Source of the DNA: Candidatus Eisenbacteria bacterium RBG_16_71_46
GTDB lineage: Bacteria; Eisenbacteria; RBG-16-71-46
Assembly (NCBI GenBank): GCA_001780165.1
Contig: MFFQ01000034.1
Span: forward strand, 1-34,726
Reading direction: 5' to 3'
DNA: 34,726 nucleotides
Shown here: positions 6,299-15,331 of the stretch, one piece after another
Position numbering within the stretch: the stretch's first letter is position 1
How the letters are laid out: the number at the start of each line of letters is the position of its first letter
Translations under genes and position numbers: made by a program
Notes under the pieces: generated by a model
What the model saw: only the letters and a program-made list of their open reading frames with translations
Told to the model about the DNA's origin: nothing
Databases searched by the model: none

Positions 6299-6697
6299 AT
6301 GGCGGCCCGATTCGATGACGCCCTTCGTGGATACGCGTACCCCGTGCACCGCCGCGACGGGTTCAAGTGCGTGTACTGTGGCCTGGATGGAAGCACCGAC
6401 TTTTCGGCATGGCTCAGCCTGTCCTGGGATCATCTTCTCCCCAATGGTGATCCCCGACGCGATGATCACGAGTTCATCGTGACCGCCTGCCTGTTTTGCA
6501 ACGTGGCCGACAACCAGTACTTCGCCAGAGCGCGTGAGCGCGGGATTTCCTTCGATGGAAAGACCCGCGCCGAGTTGGTGAGCCAGAGATTGCCGTACGT
6601 GGCGAAGACGCGGTCGGCGTACCGCGCGTTCTGGGATGAACGTGTGAGGCGCTCCGAGCGAGCGCCGCAACCGACCGATACCGAACCAGCATCCTAG
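6299..6697 (+). CDS. HNH endonuclease family protein
   Basis: The 132 aa product has the HNH zinc-finger layout: FKCVYCGLDG with Cys24 and Cys27, LSWDHLLP with Asp44-His45 as the catalytic strand, and TACLFCN with Cys64, Cys67 and Asn68. Proteins of this type cut DNA using one metal ion and are found in restriction, phage and mobile-element settings. The ATG at 6299 has GGAGG (6286-6290) upstream. It lies at the boundary between the cassette array and the stable chromosome, just right of a long hairpin and a broken attC, so it may be a remnant cassette or part of the event that ended the array. The C-terminal 40 residues are basic. The specific target is unknown. Confidence 0.85.
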   Translation: MAARFDDALRGYAYPVHRRDGFKCVYCGLDGSTDFSAWLSLSWDHLLPNGDPRRDDHEFIVTACLFCNVADNQYFARARERGISFDGKTRAELVSQRLPYVAKTRSAYRAFWDERVRRSERAPQPTDTEPAS

Positions 6698-6758
6698 CCC
6701 CGCGCATCTCCCGCCGGTCAGCTGCGCGACGCGTGGATTCCGGTCGCGATGAGCGGTA

Positions 6759-8093
6759 TCACCTGAGGAGCGGATGCTTCTCCCTGCTCATCGAGCCGGT
6801 CCGCAGCACCTCTTCGATCTTGTACACGCCGAGCTTGCGGTTCTTGATGAAGCCGTTGAACGCCTTCTCCGCCAGTACGCCGTCCGACAGCATATCGGTC
6901 AGCCATTCGAGGGCGAGCAGCGGCGTGTATTGCGGGAGGGCGCAGCCCTTGTCCATGAGCCACTTGAGGTTCTTGTCCTCCTGCGACCCGATGCTGGGGG
7001 CCATGACGATGGGAATCCCCAGGGCCGAGTAGAACGACAGCTCGCTGGGCTTGGTCCACAGGATGTCGGTCTCGCGCATCAGCTGGTTGAAGCGCTCAAA
7101 ATAGACGAACTTCTGATCCTCGCAGAGGACCGAGACCGCCCCGTCCCGGACCGACCCGAGGCCGATGTGGATCAGGAAGTCGCAGAACGCCCGCTCCACG
7201 GCGCGGTTCACGCCGGCCACCAGGTTCAGTCGGAAGCGCCCGTCCAGGATGCCTGGCGCGAGGCTCCGCGCCAGCATCTGCCCGATCTCGACCTGGGCGC
7301 CGGCGCCTCCCACCGCGAAGGTCAGCGTCACCGGCGCGGCGTCGCGCGAGGGCCGCGGTCTCGCGCCCAGCAGCTCCTCGACGGACCCCCCGAACACCGA
7401 GGTGAACCTGCCCTTGGGATCGAGACGTCCCAATCGCTCCACCAGGTCGCGTTTCAAGGTCTCCATCTGCGGCCCGCCGATGTTCTCGCGGGGGAGCGTG
7501 AACCCGGTGATGAAGATCCGCTCGTTCGGAACGCCGTATTGCAGCAGCCGCCGCATGACCCGCCCGCACGGCGCGAAGTACTTGATCCTGCTTTCCTTGG
7601 CCTTCGAAGCCACCCAGACGCGATTGAGGTCCGCATCGCAGATGACGCAGTAGATCGAATCGTGGCCGTAGTAGTCGGCCACCAGACACGGGGCGTAGAA
7701 GGTCGAGATCAACGGAAGATTGAGGGACCGGATCCTCGTGAGGAGCGATCGACCGAGGCCCTTGCGGATCAGGTGATCGACGATGTGGTTGTTGAGAGAG
7801 GGAAACGAGAGGTCGCGCAGCGGATAGAGCGGGGGGATCCGCAACAGTCCGTCCATCGCGGAGAACAGGGCGTTCCCCACGAGCGGCACCCCCCGGGCGC
7901 GCGACACGAATTCGTAGGACCGCGCCAGCCGCCGCCAGAACCGGACCTCGCTCTCGTCGGTCACGTCCGGCGTGCCGGCCGTGAGGGTGCCGCCCTCGGC
8001 CAGATAGGATAAAGCGTGCGCGGCCCGCTGATGCCCCAGGCCCATGTCGGCGGTCACGACCCAGGCGCGGAGTTTCTCGAGTGCCGTGGTCAT
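6759..8093 (-). CDS. GT-B-like glycosyltransferase candidate (444 aa)
   Basis: The N-terminus reads WVVTADMGLGHQRAAHAL, close to the G-x-GH-x-x-A signature of MGDG-synthase and MurG-like GT-B enzymes. Later segments such as IKYFAPCGRVMRRLLQYGV, FITGFTLPRENIGGP and LTFAVGGAGAQVEIG fit the two-domain GT-B layout, with a nucleotide-binding second half around residues 255-380 (WTKPSELSFYSALGIPIVMAP). I recall an uncharacterised bacterial family with the same start, but I cannot name a substrate. There is no signal peptide or membrane helix, so it is probably cytoplasmic or membrane-peripheral, and lipid or cell-surface glycosylation is plausible. The ATG at 8093 fits the signature near the N-terminus. 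The gene is monocistronic and divergent from the reductase gene to its right. Confidence 0.75.
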   Translation of the reverse strand: MTTALEKLRAWVVTADMGLGHQRAAHALSYLAEGGTLTAGTPDVTDESEVRFWRRLARSYEFVSRARGVPLVGNALFSAMDGLLRIPPLYPLRDLSFPSLNNHIVDHLIRKGLGRSLLTRIRSLNLPLISTFYAPCLVADYYGHDSIYCVICDADLNRVWVASKAKESRIKYFAPCGRVMRRLLQYGVPNERIFITGFTLPRENIGGPQMETLKRDLVERLGRLDPKGRFTSVFGGSVEELLGARPRPSRDAAPVTLTFAVGGAGAQVEIGQMLARSLAPGILDGRFRLNLVAGVNRAVERAFCDFLIHIGLGSVRDGAVSVLCEDQKFVYFERFNQLMRETDILWTKPSELSFYSALGIPIVMAPSIGSQEDKNLKWLMDKGCALPQYTPLLALEWLTDMLSDGVLAEKAFNGFIKNRKLGVYKIEEVLRTGSMSREKHPLLR

Positions 8094-8305
8094 GGCGCCC
8101 GACCGGGGCTACGGGCCGCCTCGAGACCCGCTACTTGGCGTAGGACGAGAGTTCTCATTTCCGCGCGGCCGAGTCTACACCCGGGCGGAAGCCCCCCGGG
8201 GCGCGTTCCCCGCCCCGCGGGACGCCCGCGAGCGAGAACCGGGGCCCGGCAAAATGTGCTACAAATGTCCCGGCCGCACGAACGAATGCAGGAGGGAGGC
8301 GAGCC

Positions 8306-9358
8306 ATGCGCGACCCGGAGCCTGGGAACAGCAAGGCGCTCACGCGCCGTGATTTCTTCCGCCTCGGTGCCGCCGTCGGAGTCGGCTGCCTGGCCGGCGG
8401 CGCGGCTCCACCCACCAGCGCCGATCGGCCAACGGCGGATCCACCGGTCGCCGCCCCGGCGATGCCCACTCGCAACCTCGGTCGCACCCGACATGCGGTC
8501 GGGATCTTCAGTCTTGGCGGACAGGCCGCGATCGAGCGCCCCGACAACGCCGCCGTCGCGGTCGCGATCGTCGAGCGCGCGCTCGACCTCGGCGTCAACT
8601 ACATCGACACGGCCGCGCGTTACGGAGGGGACGCGCGCTGGAGCCAGCGCTACATCGGCCAGGTCATGAAGCGCCGCCGCCGTGAAGCGTTCCTCACCAG
8701 CAAGACCCACGACCGCACCCGCGACGGTTCGCTGCGTCTCCTCGAAGAGTCCCTCCGCCTGCTCGAGACCGACCACCTCGACCTCTGGCAGATCCACAAT
8801 CTCTCGCGCATGGAGCAGGTCGAGGAGATCTTCGCCAAGGGCGGCGCGATCGAGGCGCTCGAGCAGGCCCGCGCCGAGAAGAGCGTGCGTTTTCTGGGCG
8901 TCACCGGTCACGCCGATCCGGCCGTGCTGATGGAGGCGATCCGCCGGTTCGAGTTCGACACGCTGCTGCTGGCCCTCAACGCGGCGGACGCCCACCATCG
9001 GAGCTTCGCCGCGGAGCTGCTGCCGCTCGCGGTGGAGAAGCGGATGGGCGTGATCGGGATGAAGATCCCGGCGCGCGGCCGGCTGCTCGCGTCGCGGACG
9101 CCGCCGGAGGTCGATCGGCAGCGCGCACCCGAGCGACCCGCGACCTCGGGCGTCCTGACGATGAAGGAGGCGCTCTACTACGTGCTCTCGCTCCCGGTGA
9201 GCACTGTGATCATCGGCTGTGATTCGGTGGCCCAGCTCGAGGAAAACGTCGCCCTGGCGCGGTCGTTCACGCCGCTCAGCGATTCCGAGCGCGAGCGACT
9301 GACCGCCCGGACCGAGCCGATCGCACGGCAGGCGCTCTTCTTCCGCGACTGGTCGTAA
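8306..9358 (+). CDS. Tat-exported aldo/keto reductase
   Basis: The 350 aa product starts with a twin-arginine signal (RRDFFRLGAAVGVGCL, residues 14-29), so it is probably exported already folded. The rest is an aldo/keto reductase barrel. The catalytic tetrad is visible as Asp101 and Tyr106 in NYIDTAARYG, Lys133 in TSKTHD and His164 in WQIHN. GVTGH and the C-terminal VIIGCDSVAQLEENV supply the usual NADPH-site region. These enzymes reduce or oxidise carbonyls using NADP(H). The substrate is unknown, and how a periplasmic enzyme keeps its nicotinamide cofactor is a known puzzle for such Tat-type members. The ATG at 8306 follows GGAGGGAGG (8291-8299), a strong ribosome site. Confidence 0.9.
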   Translation: MRDPEPGNSKALTRRDFFRLGAAVGVGCLAGGAAPPTSADRPTADPPVAAPAMPTRNLGRTRHAVGIFSLGGQAAIERPDNAAVAVAIVERALDLGVNYIDTAARYGGDARWSQRYIGQVMKRRRREAFLTSKTHDRTRDGSLRLLEESLRLLETDHLDLWQIHNLSRMEQVEEIFAKGGAIEALEQARAEKSVRFLGVTGHADPAVLMEAIRRFEFDTLLLALNAADAHHRSFAAELLPLAVEKRMGVIGMKIPARGRLLASRTPPEVDRQRAPERPATSGVLTMKEALYYVLSLPVSTVIIGCDSVAQLEENVALARSFTPLSDSERERLTARTEPIARQALFFRDWS

Positions 9359-9372
9359 CCACCGCAGGGCGT

Positions 9373-9387
9373 GGGCGCGGCGCGCCC
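9373..9387. terminator. Possible bidirectional hairpin between convergent genes
   Basis: GGGCGC and GCGCCC pair around a three-base loop between the stops of the reductase gene and mqnE. There is no T-run on either side, so a terminator role is uncertain in this GC-rich genome. Confidence 0.3.
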
Positions 9388-9453
9388 GATTCAGCGCTGC
9401 GTGGGCGCGGCGGCTCTCACGGCCGCCGCGGCGGGCGTCGCGCGGGCCGGGCG

Positions 9454-10629
9454 TCAGCGTGACGCCGGGGTCTCTGCTCTGGCCGCGGGCGTTCCGACGG
9501 CCGCCGCGGGCGCCCGGTCCTCCCGCCCGTACTCGCGCACCACGCGGTAGAGCGCGTCGCGCTGCACCGGGAGCCGGCCCGCTTCGCGGATGGCGTGCAC
9601 CATCGCCTCTTCGGCGATCCCCACCGGGCTCGGGGCCAGGGCCGCGTGCGCGATCTTCTCCACCCCGATGGTGCCGTCCATGTCGCTGGCGCCGAACTGG
9701 AGCGCCATCGCGGCGGTGTCCTGCCCCAGCATCACCCAGTAACTCTTGACGTGCGGCACGTTGTCGAACACCAGGCGCGACACCGCGATGGTCTTCAAGT
9801 CCTCGATCGCCGACGCCTGGCGCCGCACCAGCCCGGTGACGCCGGGCTGGAACGCCAGCGGGATGAAGGCGAAGAAGCCGGGCGCGCGGTCCTCCAGCTC
9901 GCGCAGCAGGATCATGTGCTGCACGCGCTCGGCGCGCGTCTCGATGTGCCCGTAGAGCAGCGTCGCGTTCGAGGGGATGCCCATGCGGTGGGCGATCTCG
10001 TGGATCTCGAGCCAGCGCCGGCCGCCGATCTTCTGCTGGAACAGCTCGCGCCGCACGCGCTCGCTGAAGACCTCGGCCCCGCCGCCCGGCAGGGCGTCCA
10101 GGCCGGCCTCGCGCAGGCGCTCGAGCACCCACTCGGCCGGCTGCTTCGTGAGCCGGCAGAAGAAGTCGATCTCGACCGCGGTGTAGGCCTTCACACTCAG
10201 GTCCGGCTTCGCCTCCTTCACCCAGCGGACGACGTTCAGATAGTCCTCGAAGCGCCACTTGTTGTGCAGGCCGCCGACGATGTGGATCTCGGAGATCCCG
10301 GGGTCGACGTGGGCGACGATCTGCTCGCGCGTCATCGTGTAGGCGTCGGGTGCGGCGGCCTTCTTGGCGTAGTCGCAGAAGCGGCAGCTCAGCACGCAGA
10401 CGTTGGTGGGGTTGAGCTGGCGGTTGACGGTGAAGTAGACGCGGTCCCCGTGCCGCTCGCGCGCGACGGCGCCCGCGAGCCGGCCCAGCTCGAGCAGCGG
10501 CGCGTCGAACAGGCGTACGCCGTCCTCCTGCGTGAGCCGGCCGCCGGCGACCAGGCGGTCGCGGGCCGCGGCGACGGCCGGGTCGCTCAATTCGAGGGCG
10601 GCGAGCGTGGCGTGCGAGGGCAGGATCAC
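9454..10629 (-). CDS. mqnE: Aminofutalosine synthase MqnE (radical SAM)
   Basis: MqnE joins 3-[(1-carboxyvinyl)oxy]benzoate to an adenosyl group in the futalosine route to menaquinone. The 391 aa product has GDRVYFTVNRQLNPTNVCVLSCRFCDYA, in which Cys78, Cys82 and Cys85 form the radical SAM CxxxCxxC cluster site. The later segments YGHIETRAERVQHM, FIPLAFQPG and SDMDGTIGVEKIAHAA are typical of MqnE rather than of the cyclase MqnC. The GTG at 10629 is chosen because GGAGGA stands just before it; the frame continues upstream for 167 codons without coding character. Ubi-type prenyltransferase and decarboxylase genes 8-12 kb to the right fit the same pathway. The gene is divergent from the membrane glycosyltransferase. 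The C-terminal 25 residues are Ala/Pro-rich and outside the conserved domain. Confidence 0.9.
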   Translation of the reverse strand: MILPSHATLAALELSDPAVAAARDRLVAGGRLTQEDGVRLFDAPLLELGRLAGAVARERHGDRVYFTVNRQLNPTNVCVLSCRFCDYAKKAAAPDAYTMTREQIVAHVDPGISEIHIVGGLHNKWRFEDYLNVVRWVKEAKPDLSVKAYTAVEIDFFCRLTKQPAEWVLERLREAGLDALPGGGAEVFSERVRRELFQQKIGGRRWLEIHEIAHRMGIPSNATLLYGHIETRAERVQHMILLRELEDRAPGFFAFIPLAFQPGVTGLVRRQASAIEDLKTIAVSRLVFDNVPHVKSYWVMLGQDTAAMALQFGASDMDGTIGVEKIAHAALAPSPVGIAEEAMVHAIREAGRLPVQRDALYRVVREYGREDRAPAAAVGTPAARAETPASR

Positions 10630-10892
10630 GGGTCCTCCAGCGGTGGTGCGAGCGCGGGCAGTATAGCGACCGCCCTTCACCGGGTCGAGTGCTGCAGCGC
10701 GCGGGGGGTGTGGCGGTACAGGGCTGGCGGCGCGCTTCACGCGGCGCGGGGCGATTCGCGGCGGCACGCGACACGTGGCGGGCCCGGGGCTCTCGGCGCA
10801 TCGCTGGAGCCCGTCCCTGGCCGCGCCCTCTTCAGCCGCCGCCGAGCCTGTGGTAAGTGTCCGCCTTCGAACCGCCCGTGGAAGGAGGACCG

Positions 10893-12434
10893 ATGGCCGT
10901 GGAACAGTCGCAACAGACGAAGCGCGGCGATACTCTCCTGCTCGCGTTCCTGGCGCTGGCGATGGTGGCGGTCGAGCTGGCGGTGAGCGGCCAGTACGGC
11001 TACTTCCGCGACGAGCTCTACTACCTCGCCTCGACCGACCACCTGGCGCTGGGCTACGTCGACCACCCGCCGCTCTCGATCGTCCTGCTCGCGCTCTCCC
11101 GCGCGCTGTTCGGACAGTCGCTGCTGGCACTGCGCCTGCTGCCGGCGCTGGCAGGAGGCGCCACGGTGTTCCTCGGCGGCCGGATCGCCCGGGAGTTCGG
11201 GGGTGGACGCTTCGCCCAGGCCGTCACCGCCCTGGGGCTCATGCTCACCGCGTACCTGGCGATCTTCCACTACTACTCGATGAACGCGTTCGACCTGCTG
11301 CTGTGGACGCTCACCGCCTACCTGCTGCTCCTGGCGCTCGGCCACGACCGGCCGCGGCTGTGGCTCGCGATCGGCCTGGTGCTCGGGCTCGCGGTGCTCA
11401 ACAAGCTGAGCGGGCTGTGGCTCGGCGCCGGCATCGGCGTGGGACTCCTGCTCACGCGCGACCGGCGCGTGCTCGCGACGCGCTGGCCGTGGCTGGCGGC
11501 GGCGATCGTCGCGGCGCTCGTCGCGCCCTTCGTCGCCTGGCAGGTCCAGCACGGTTGGCCGACGGTCGAGTTCATGCGCAACGCGCGCGAGCAGAAGATG
11601 GTGGCGGTCGCCCCGCTCCAGTTCTTCGTCCAGCAGTCGTTCATGATGAACCCCTTCCAGGCGCCGATCTGGATCGCCGGGTTGCTGGCGCTGCTGCTGG
11701 CGCCGGGCTTTCGCCGCTGGCGCCTCTTCGCCGTGATCTGGCTCACGGTGGTGGCGATCCTGCTACTCGGGCGCGAGAGCAAGGCATCCTACCTGGCGCC
11801 CGCCTACCCGCCGCTGGTGGCCGCCGGCGCCGTGGTGTTCGAGCGCTTCATGGCGCGCCGCGGCTGGGGCTGGCTCAAGCCCGCGCTCATCGTCGTCATG
11901 CTCGCGGGTGGCGCGGTGCTGGTGCCGATCGCGATCCCGGTGCTGCCGCCCGAGGCCTTCATCCGCTACCAGGAGCGGCTCGGCATGCGGCCCCCCGCCG
12001 AGGAGCGGCTCCGACAGTCGGACCTGCCGCAGCAGTATGCGGACATGTTCGGGTGGGAGGAGATGGTGGCGACCGTCGCGCGTGTCTACCGGAGCCTGCC
12101 GCCAGCCGATCGCGCGAGCTGCCGGATCTTCGCCCAGAACTACGGCGAGGCGGGGGCGATCGACGTGCTCGGACCCCGCTACGGGCTCCCCAAGGCGCTC
12201 TCGGGCCACAACAGCTACTGGCTCTGGGGCCGCGGCACGAAGCCGCCCGACGTGTTCATCATCATCGGCGGCGACGATCGCGACAATCGCGGCTTCTTCG
12301 AGGAGGTCACGCCGGCCGACACGATCCGCAGCCGCTACGCGATGCCCTACGAGAACGACGTCCCGGTCTACATCGCGCGCAAGCCGCGGGTCTCGCTCGA
12401 AGCGGCGTGGCCGCGGTTGAGGATGTACATCTAG
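10893..12434 (+). CDS. ArnT/PMT-family membrane glycosyltransferase
   Basis: The 513 aa product is a polytopic membrane protein of the GT-C type (PMT_2/ArnT-like). Near the start, FRDELYYLASTDHLALGYVDHPPLS contains the acidic Asp-Glu motif on the first extracytoplasmic loop that is needed for catalysis in this superfamily. Eleven or so hydrophobic segments follow to about residue 365, and a soluble periplasmic domain of about 140 residues finishes the protein. Such enzymes move a sugar from a polyprenyl-phosphate donor to a lipid or protein on the outer face of the inner membrane; the acceptor is not known here. The ATG at 10893 has AGGAGG (10883-10888). An in-frame GTG at 10857 lies ahead of that ribosome site and is rejected. 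Confidence 0.88.
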   Translation: MAVEQSQQTKRGDTLLLAFLALAMVAVELAVSGQYGYFRDELYYLASTDHLALGYVDHPPLSIVLLALSRALFGQSLLALRLLPALAGGATVFLGGRIAREFGGGRFAQAVTALGLMLTAYLAIFHYYSMNAFDLLLWTLTAYLLLLALGHDRPRLWLAIGLVLGLAVLNKLSGLWLGAGIGVGLLLTRDRRVLATRWPWLAAAIVAALVAPFVAWQVQHGWPTVEFMRNAREQKMVAVAPLQFFVQQSFMMNPFQAPIWIAGLLALLLAPGFRRWRLFAVIWLTVVAILLLGRESKASYLAPAYPPLVAAGAVVFERFMARRGWGWLKPALIVVMLAGGAVLVPIAIPVLPPEAFIRYQERLGMRPPAEERLRQSDLPQQYADMFGWEEMVATVARVYRSLPPADRASCRIFAQNYGEAGAIDVLGPRYGLPKALSGHNSYWLWGRGTKPPDVFIIIGGDDRDNRGFFEEVTPADTIRSRYAMPYENDVPVYIARKPRVSLEAAWPRLRMYI

Positions 12435-12485
12435 CCGCGCCCACTCGATCGCGACCGCAGCGGCCCGCGCGCCCCCGCGCCGGGA

Positions 12486-15137
12486 TCAGAGGCTGAAGTA
12501 GTACGTCAGCTTGGCGAGGAAGATGTTGTCGGCCTCGGCCTCGAGCAGCCGGCGCGCGTTGCCCCCGAAGTTGAATTCTCCGCTGCCGTCCGAATCCGCG
12601 CGGTCCTGCGTCCACACCAGGAACAGCGTCGAGCCCGGCGAGTACTCCCAGCGCAGCACCGCGTTCCCGCGCAGCGACCTGAAGTTGAAGTCCGGCGGCT
12701 CGATGGTGAACGCCGCCGCGGGCCCGGGCCCGTCCGGGTCGACCGTGCCGGTCGCGGCGTCGAAGGTCGAGCCATTGCGCCCGTAGTGGTTGAACTCGTA
12801 GGTGCGGCCCCGGGCCAGCTCCTTGAAGTCCCCGTAGCTCGCCGACGAGATGAGCGGCTGGGCGTAAAGCTGCAGGCTCAAGGCGGGCGCGAACGACCAG
12901 TTGAGGCGGATACCGGCGGACACCGTGGTCTGGTCGAGGATGCCGAACACGTAGCGGTGACCGTACGTCGCCGTTGCGGTGGGGTCGGCGACCGTCGTGA
13001 CATACTGCGCGTCCTCGTGGATCCGCTGGAGCTTGGGACCGATCTCGACACTGACGCTGCTCGCCGGCTTCATCTCGATCCCCGGGCTGACGTAGTAGTT
13101 CCACGACCCGGATCGCATGGACTCCTGGGCGAAGCCGCCGGCGTCGATGTAGTAGAAGCGCTTCTTCTGCCCGTCGGTGTCGAAGTAGGCGCCGAACTCG
13201 TAGCCGGGGCGCGACACGATCAACGGTCCGCCGCGCGTGGCGCGGTGGTTCAGCGTGCGCAGCAGGTGGTCCACCCAGTACTCGGAGCTGAAGTTGTTGT
13301 TGAACTCGGTGCTGCCCTTGAGGAACACCCCCGAGAGGTTGCTGTTGCCGCCGAAGTCCCAGGTCTGGAAGAGCGCCGCCAGCGCGTAGGCCGACTTCTT
13401 CAGCTTCCCCGGCTTGGTCCACCGGTAGCCGGCGCCGGCGTGCGTGTTGATGACGTCGGAGCGGGTCTGGAAGCCGAGGTCGTTCACCTCGAACCTGGGA
13501 TTCATGAACCCGACCGCGGCGTTGGCGAAGGTGTTGCCCTTCTCCTTGTTGAGCCAGAGCCGGGTGCCGAAGCCGTCGAGCGAGGTGGCCGAGCTGTCCA
13601 CGCCGAGATACGCCACGTCCGGACGCTGGAAGTAGTGCACGCCGTTCCGCTGCAGATCGATCATGCGCTGCCGGTTGCCCTCGACGTGCGAGAACGCGGA
13701 CCAGCCCGACAGCACCCAGACCTTGCCCGGATCGAGGAAGATCCAGCCGTCGATGCCGCTCATCAACGCGTGGCGGTTGACGTCATCGCGGAGTCGCGGA
13801 TCGTCGAACGAACGCGCGGCGAGCGTGGTCATCCATCCGAACCCCTGGCGGCTGTCGTGGAACTCCTTCTGGGTGCGAGCGACGCCGTAGTAGGAGAGCG
13901 GCTCCGTGTCGGCGTCCCAGCGCGTCGTGCCGGTCTGGAGCTTCGCCGTCTCGCGCCCGGTCAGGGCGTGCACCGTTCCCACGGTCCAACTGCCGAGCCG
14001 CCCGGTGATCTTGCCCGCGCCGAGGATGGTCGTGCCCTGGGGCTGGTCGGCGAAATCCGCCGTCGGCACCGACCCCTGCGGGCTGCGGCCGATACGGCGG
14101 GTGTAGAAGAACTTGGGGTCCGACCAGTTGAAGCCCCAGTAATCGCTCGCCCCCTGGTTGCCGAAGTTGAAGATGGTCGAGCCCTCGACGAAGAACGGCC
14201 GCTTCTCCTGGAAGAACGTCTCGACGTCGCTCAGGTTCACCACCGCCGGATCCACCTCGACCTGGCCGAAGTCGGGGTTGGCGGTGGCGTTGAGCGTGAG
14301 GTTGCTCCCCAGGCCCATGCGCAGGTCGGCGCCTCCGTCGGGCGAGTACTCCGAGCCGTCGTGAAAGGGATCGCCCGCGTCGTGGCGCAGGTACTCGGCC
14401 TTGGTCGTGACGTAGGGGAGCACCTCGACGTAGGGCCTGGCCCGCACCCCGTCGAGCCCGCGGAGAAGCGGGAAGCGGGAGACGAAGCCGCTTTCCTTGC
14501 GCGGCGTGAAGACCACGTAATCGGTCTCGCTCCGCCGCGGGACGGTGCGGCGGAAGTTGATGCCCCACACGTTGCTGCCCGAGCTCTGGAAGCGCATCTG
14601 CGAGAACGGGACCTTGATCTCGCAGGTCCAGCCCTGGGGGTCGCGGTGCGCCTTTCCCTGCCACACGCCGTCCCACGAGTCGTCGTCCCAGTTGTCGTTG
14701 AACAGCGTGCCGTCGCGCAGCACGCCCGCCGCGCTCACCACGAAGTAGTACCCGTTGCGTCCGTCGTGGAATGGATCGACGAACAGCGCGAACTCGTCGG
14801 ACATGGCGTTGACGTCGCGGCGCGCGAGGCGGGCCACGATCGAGTCGGGATGCGAGTCGTGCATGCGCGCGCCAACGTAGAGCGCCTCGTCGTCGTAGGC
14901 CACCCGCACCTCGGTGCGCTCGCTCGGCGATCCGCCCTCGACGGGATCGCTCTGCGTGAAGCCGGTCACCGCACCCGGGAGCCGCCACACCGGCTCGGAC
15001 AGCAGGCCATCGAGATCCACCGGGCTCTCGAGGCGGATCGCCTGCACCGGCGGGAGCGCGCGGGAGAGACTGTCGAGCCGGGCCTGCTCGGCGGGGGTCA
15101 GCGCGAGCAGCGCCGTGGCGAGGGTGGCAATCCACAT
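12486..15137 (-). CDS. CBM9-like/DUF5916 outer-membrane protein
   Basis: The 883 aa product starts with a hydrophobic segment that may be a signal peptide, although it lacks a clear basic start. Residues 35-230 form a CBM9-like carbohydrate-binding domain (LDGLLSEPVWRLP, VRVAYDDEALYVGARMHD, GWTCEIKVPFSQMRF). The rest is DUF5916, a beta-rich region with NPDFGQVEVDPAVVNLSDVETFFQEKRPFF and FYTRRIGRSP. The end is an outer-membrane barrel with alternating aromatic residues and a terminal YYFSL. Such proteins sit in the outer membrane of Gram-negative lineages such as Bacteroidetes and Gemmatimonadetes; their role is unproven, with glycan binding or transport proposed. The ATG at 15137 opens the signal-like segment. 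It is monocistronic, 47 bases from the convergent glycosyltransferase stop. Confidence 0.88.
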   Translation of the reverse strand: MWIATLATALLALTPAEQARLDSLSRALPPVQAIRLESPVDLDGLLSEPVWRLPGAVTGFTQSDPVEGGSPSERTEVRVAYDDEALYVGARMHDSHPDSIVARLARRDVNAMSDEFALFVDPFHDGRNGYYFVVSAAGVLRDGTLFNDNWDDDSWDGVWQGKAHRDPQGWTCEIKVPFSQMRFQSSGSNVWGINFRRTVPRRSETDYVVFTPRKESGFVSRFPLLRGLDGVRARPYVEVLPYVTTKAEYLRHDAGDPFHDGSEYSPDGGADLRMGLGSNLTLNATANPDFGQVEVDPAVVNLSDVETFFQEKRPFFVEGSTIFNFGNQGASDYWGFNWSDPKFFYTRRIGRSPQGSVPTADFADQPQGTTILGAGKITGRLGSWTVGTVHALTGRETAKLQTGTTRWDADTEPLSYYGVARTQKEFHDSRQGFGWMTTLAARSFDDPRLRDDVNRHALMSGIDGWIFLDPGKVWVLSGWSAFSHVEGNRQRMIDLQRNGVHYFQRPDVAYLGVDSSATSLDGFGTRLWLNKEKGNTFANAAVGFMNPRFEVNDLGFQTRSDVINTHAGAGYRWTKPGKLKKSAYALAALFQTWDFGGNSNLSGVFLKGSTEFNNNFSSEYWVDHLLRTLNHRATRGGPLIVSRPGYEFGAYFDTDGQKKRFYYIDAGGFAQESMRSGSWNYYVSPGIEMKPASSVSVEIGPKLQRIHEDAQYVTTVADPTATATYGHRYVFGILDQTTVSAGIRLNWSFAPALSLQLYAQPLISSASYGDFKELARGRTYEFNHYGRNGSTFDAATGTVDPDGPGPAAAFTIEPPDFNFRSLRGNAVLRWEYSPGSTLFLVWTQDRADSDGSGEFNFGGNARRLLEAEADNIFLAKLTYYFSL

Positions 15138-15331
15138 GGCAGCCTCCGGGCGTCAGGATCCGCGGTCGGCGACACGACGGTTGGACCGCGGTGCGGGCGG
15201 AAGGGTTGGAGCCGGATACGTGGCCCGGCGCGCGAAAGATTCACCATCGCCCCGGGAAACGGCAGCGGAAACCCACGAGTGCTGGGTTTCGCCGGCCCGG
15301 CGCCCGAGGGGGGCGGGCGGGCGCCCGGCCC

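Noticed and set aside
8090-10801. Long 903-codon minus-strand open frame across the reductase and mqnE genes
   Set aside because: It is Arg/Ala/Pro-rich shadow sequence opposite or out of frame with two genes that have complete family motifs.
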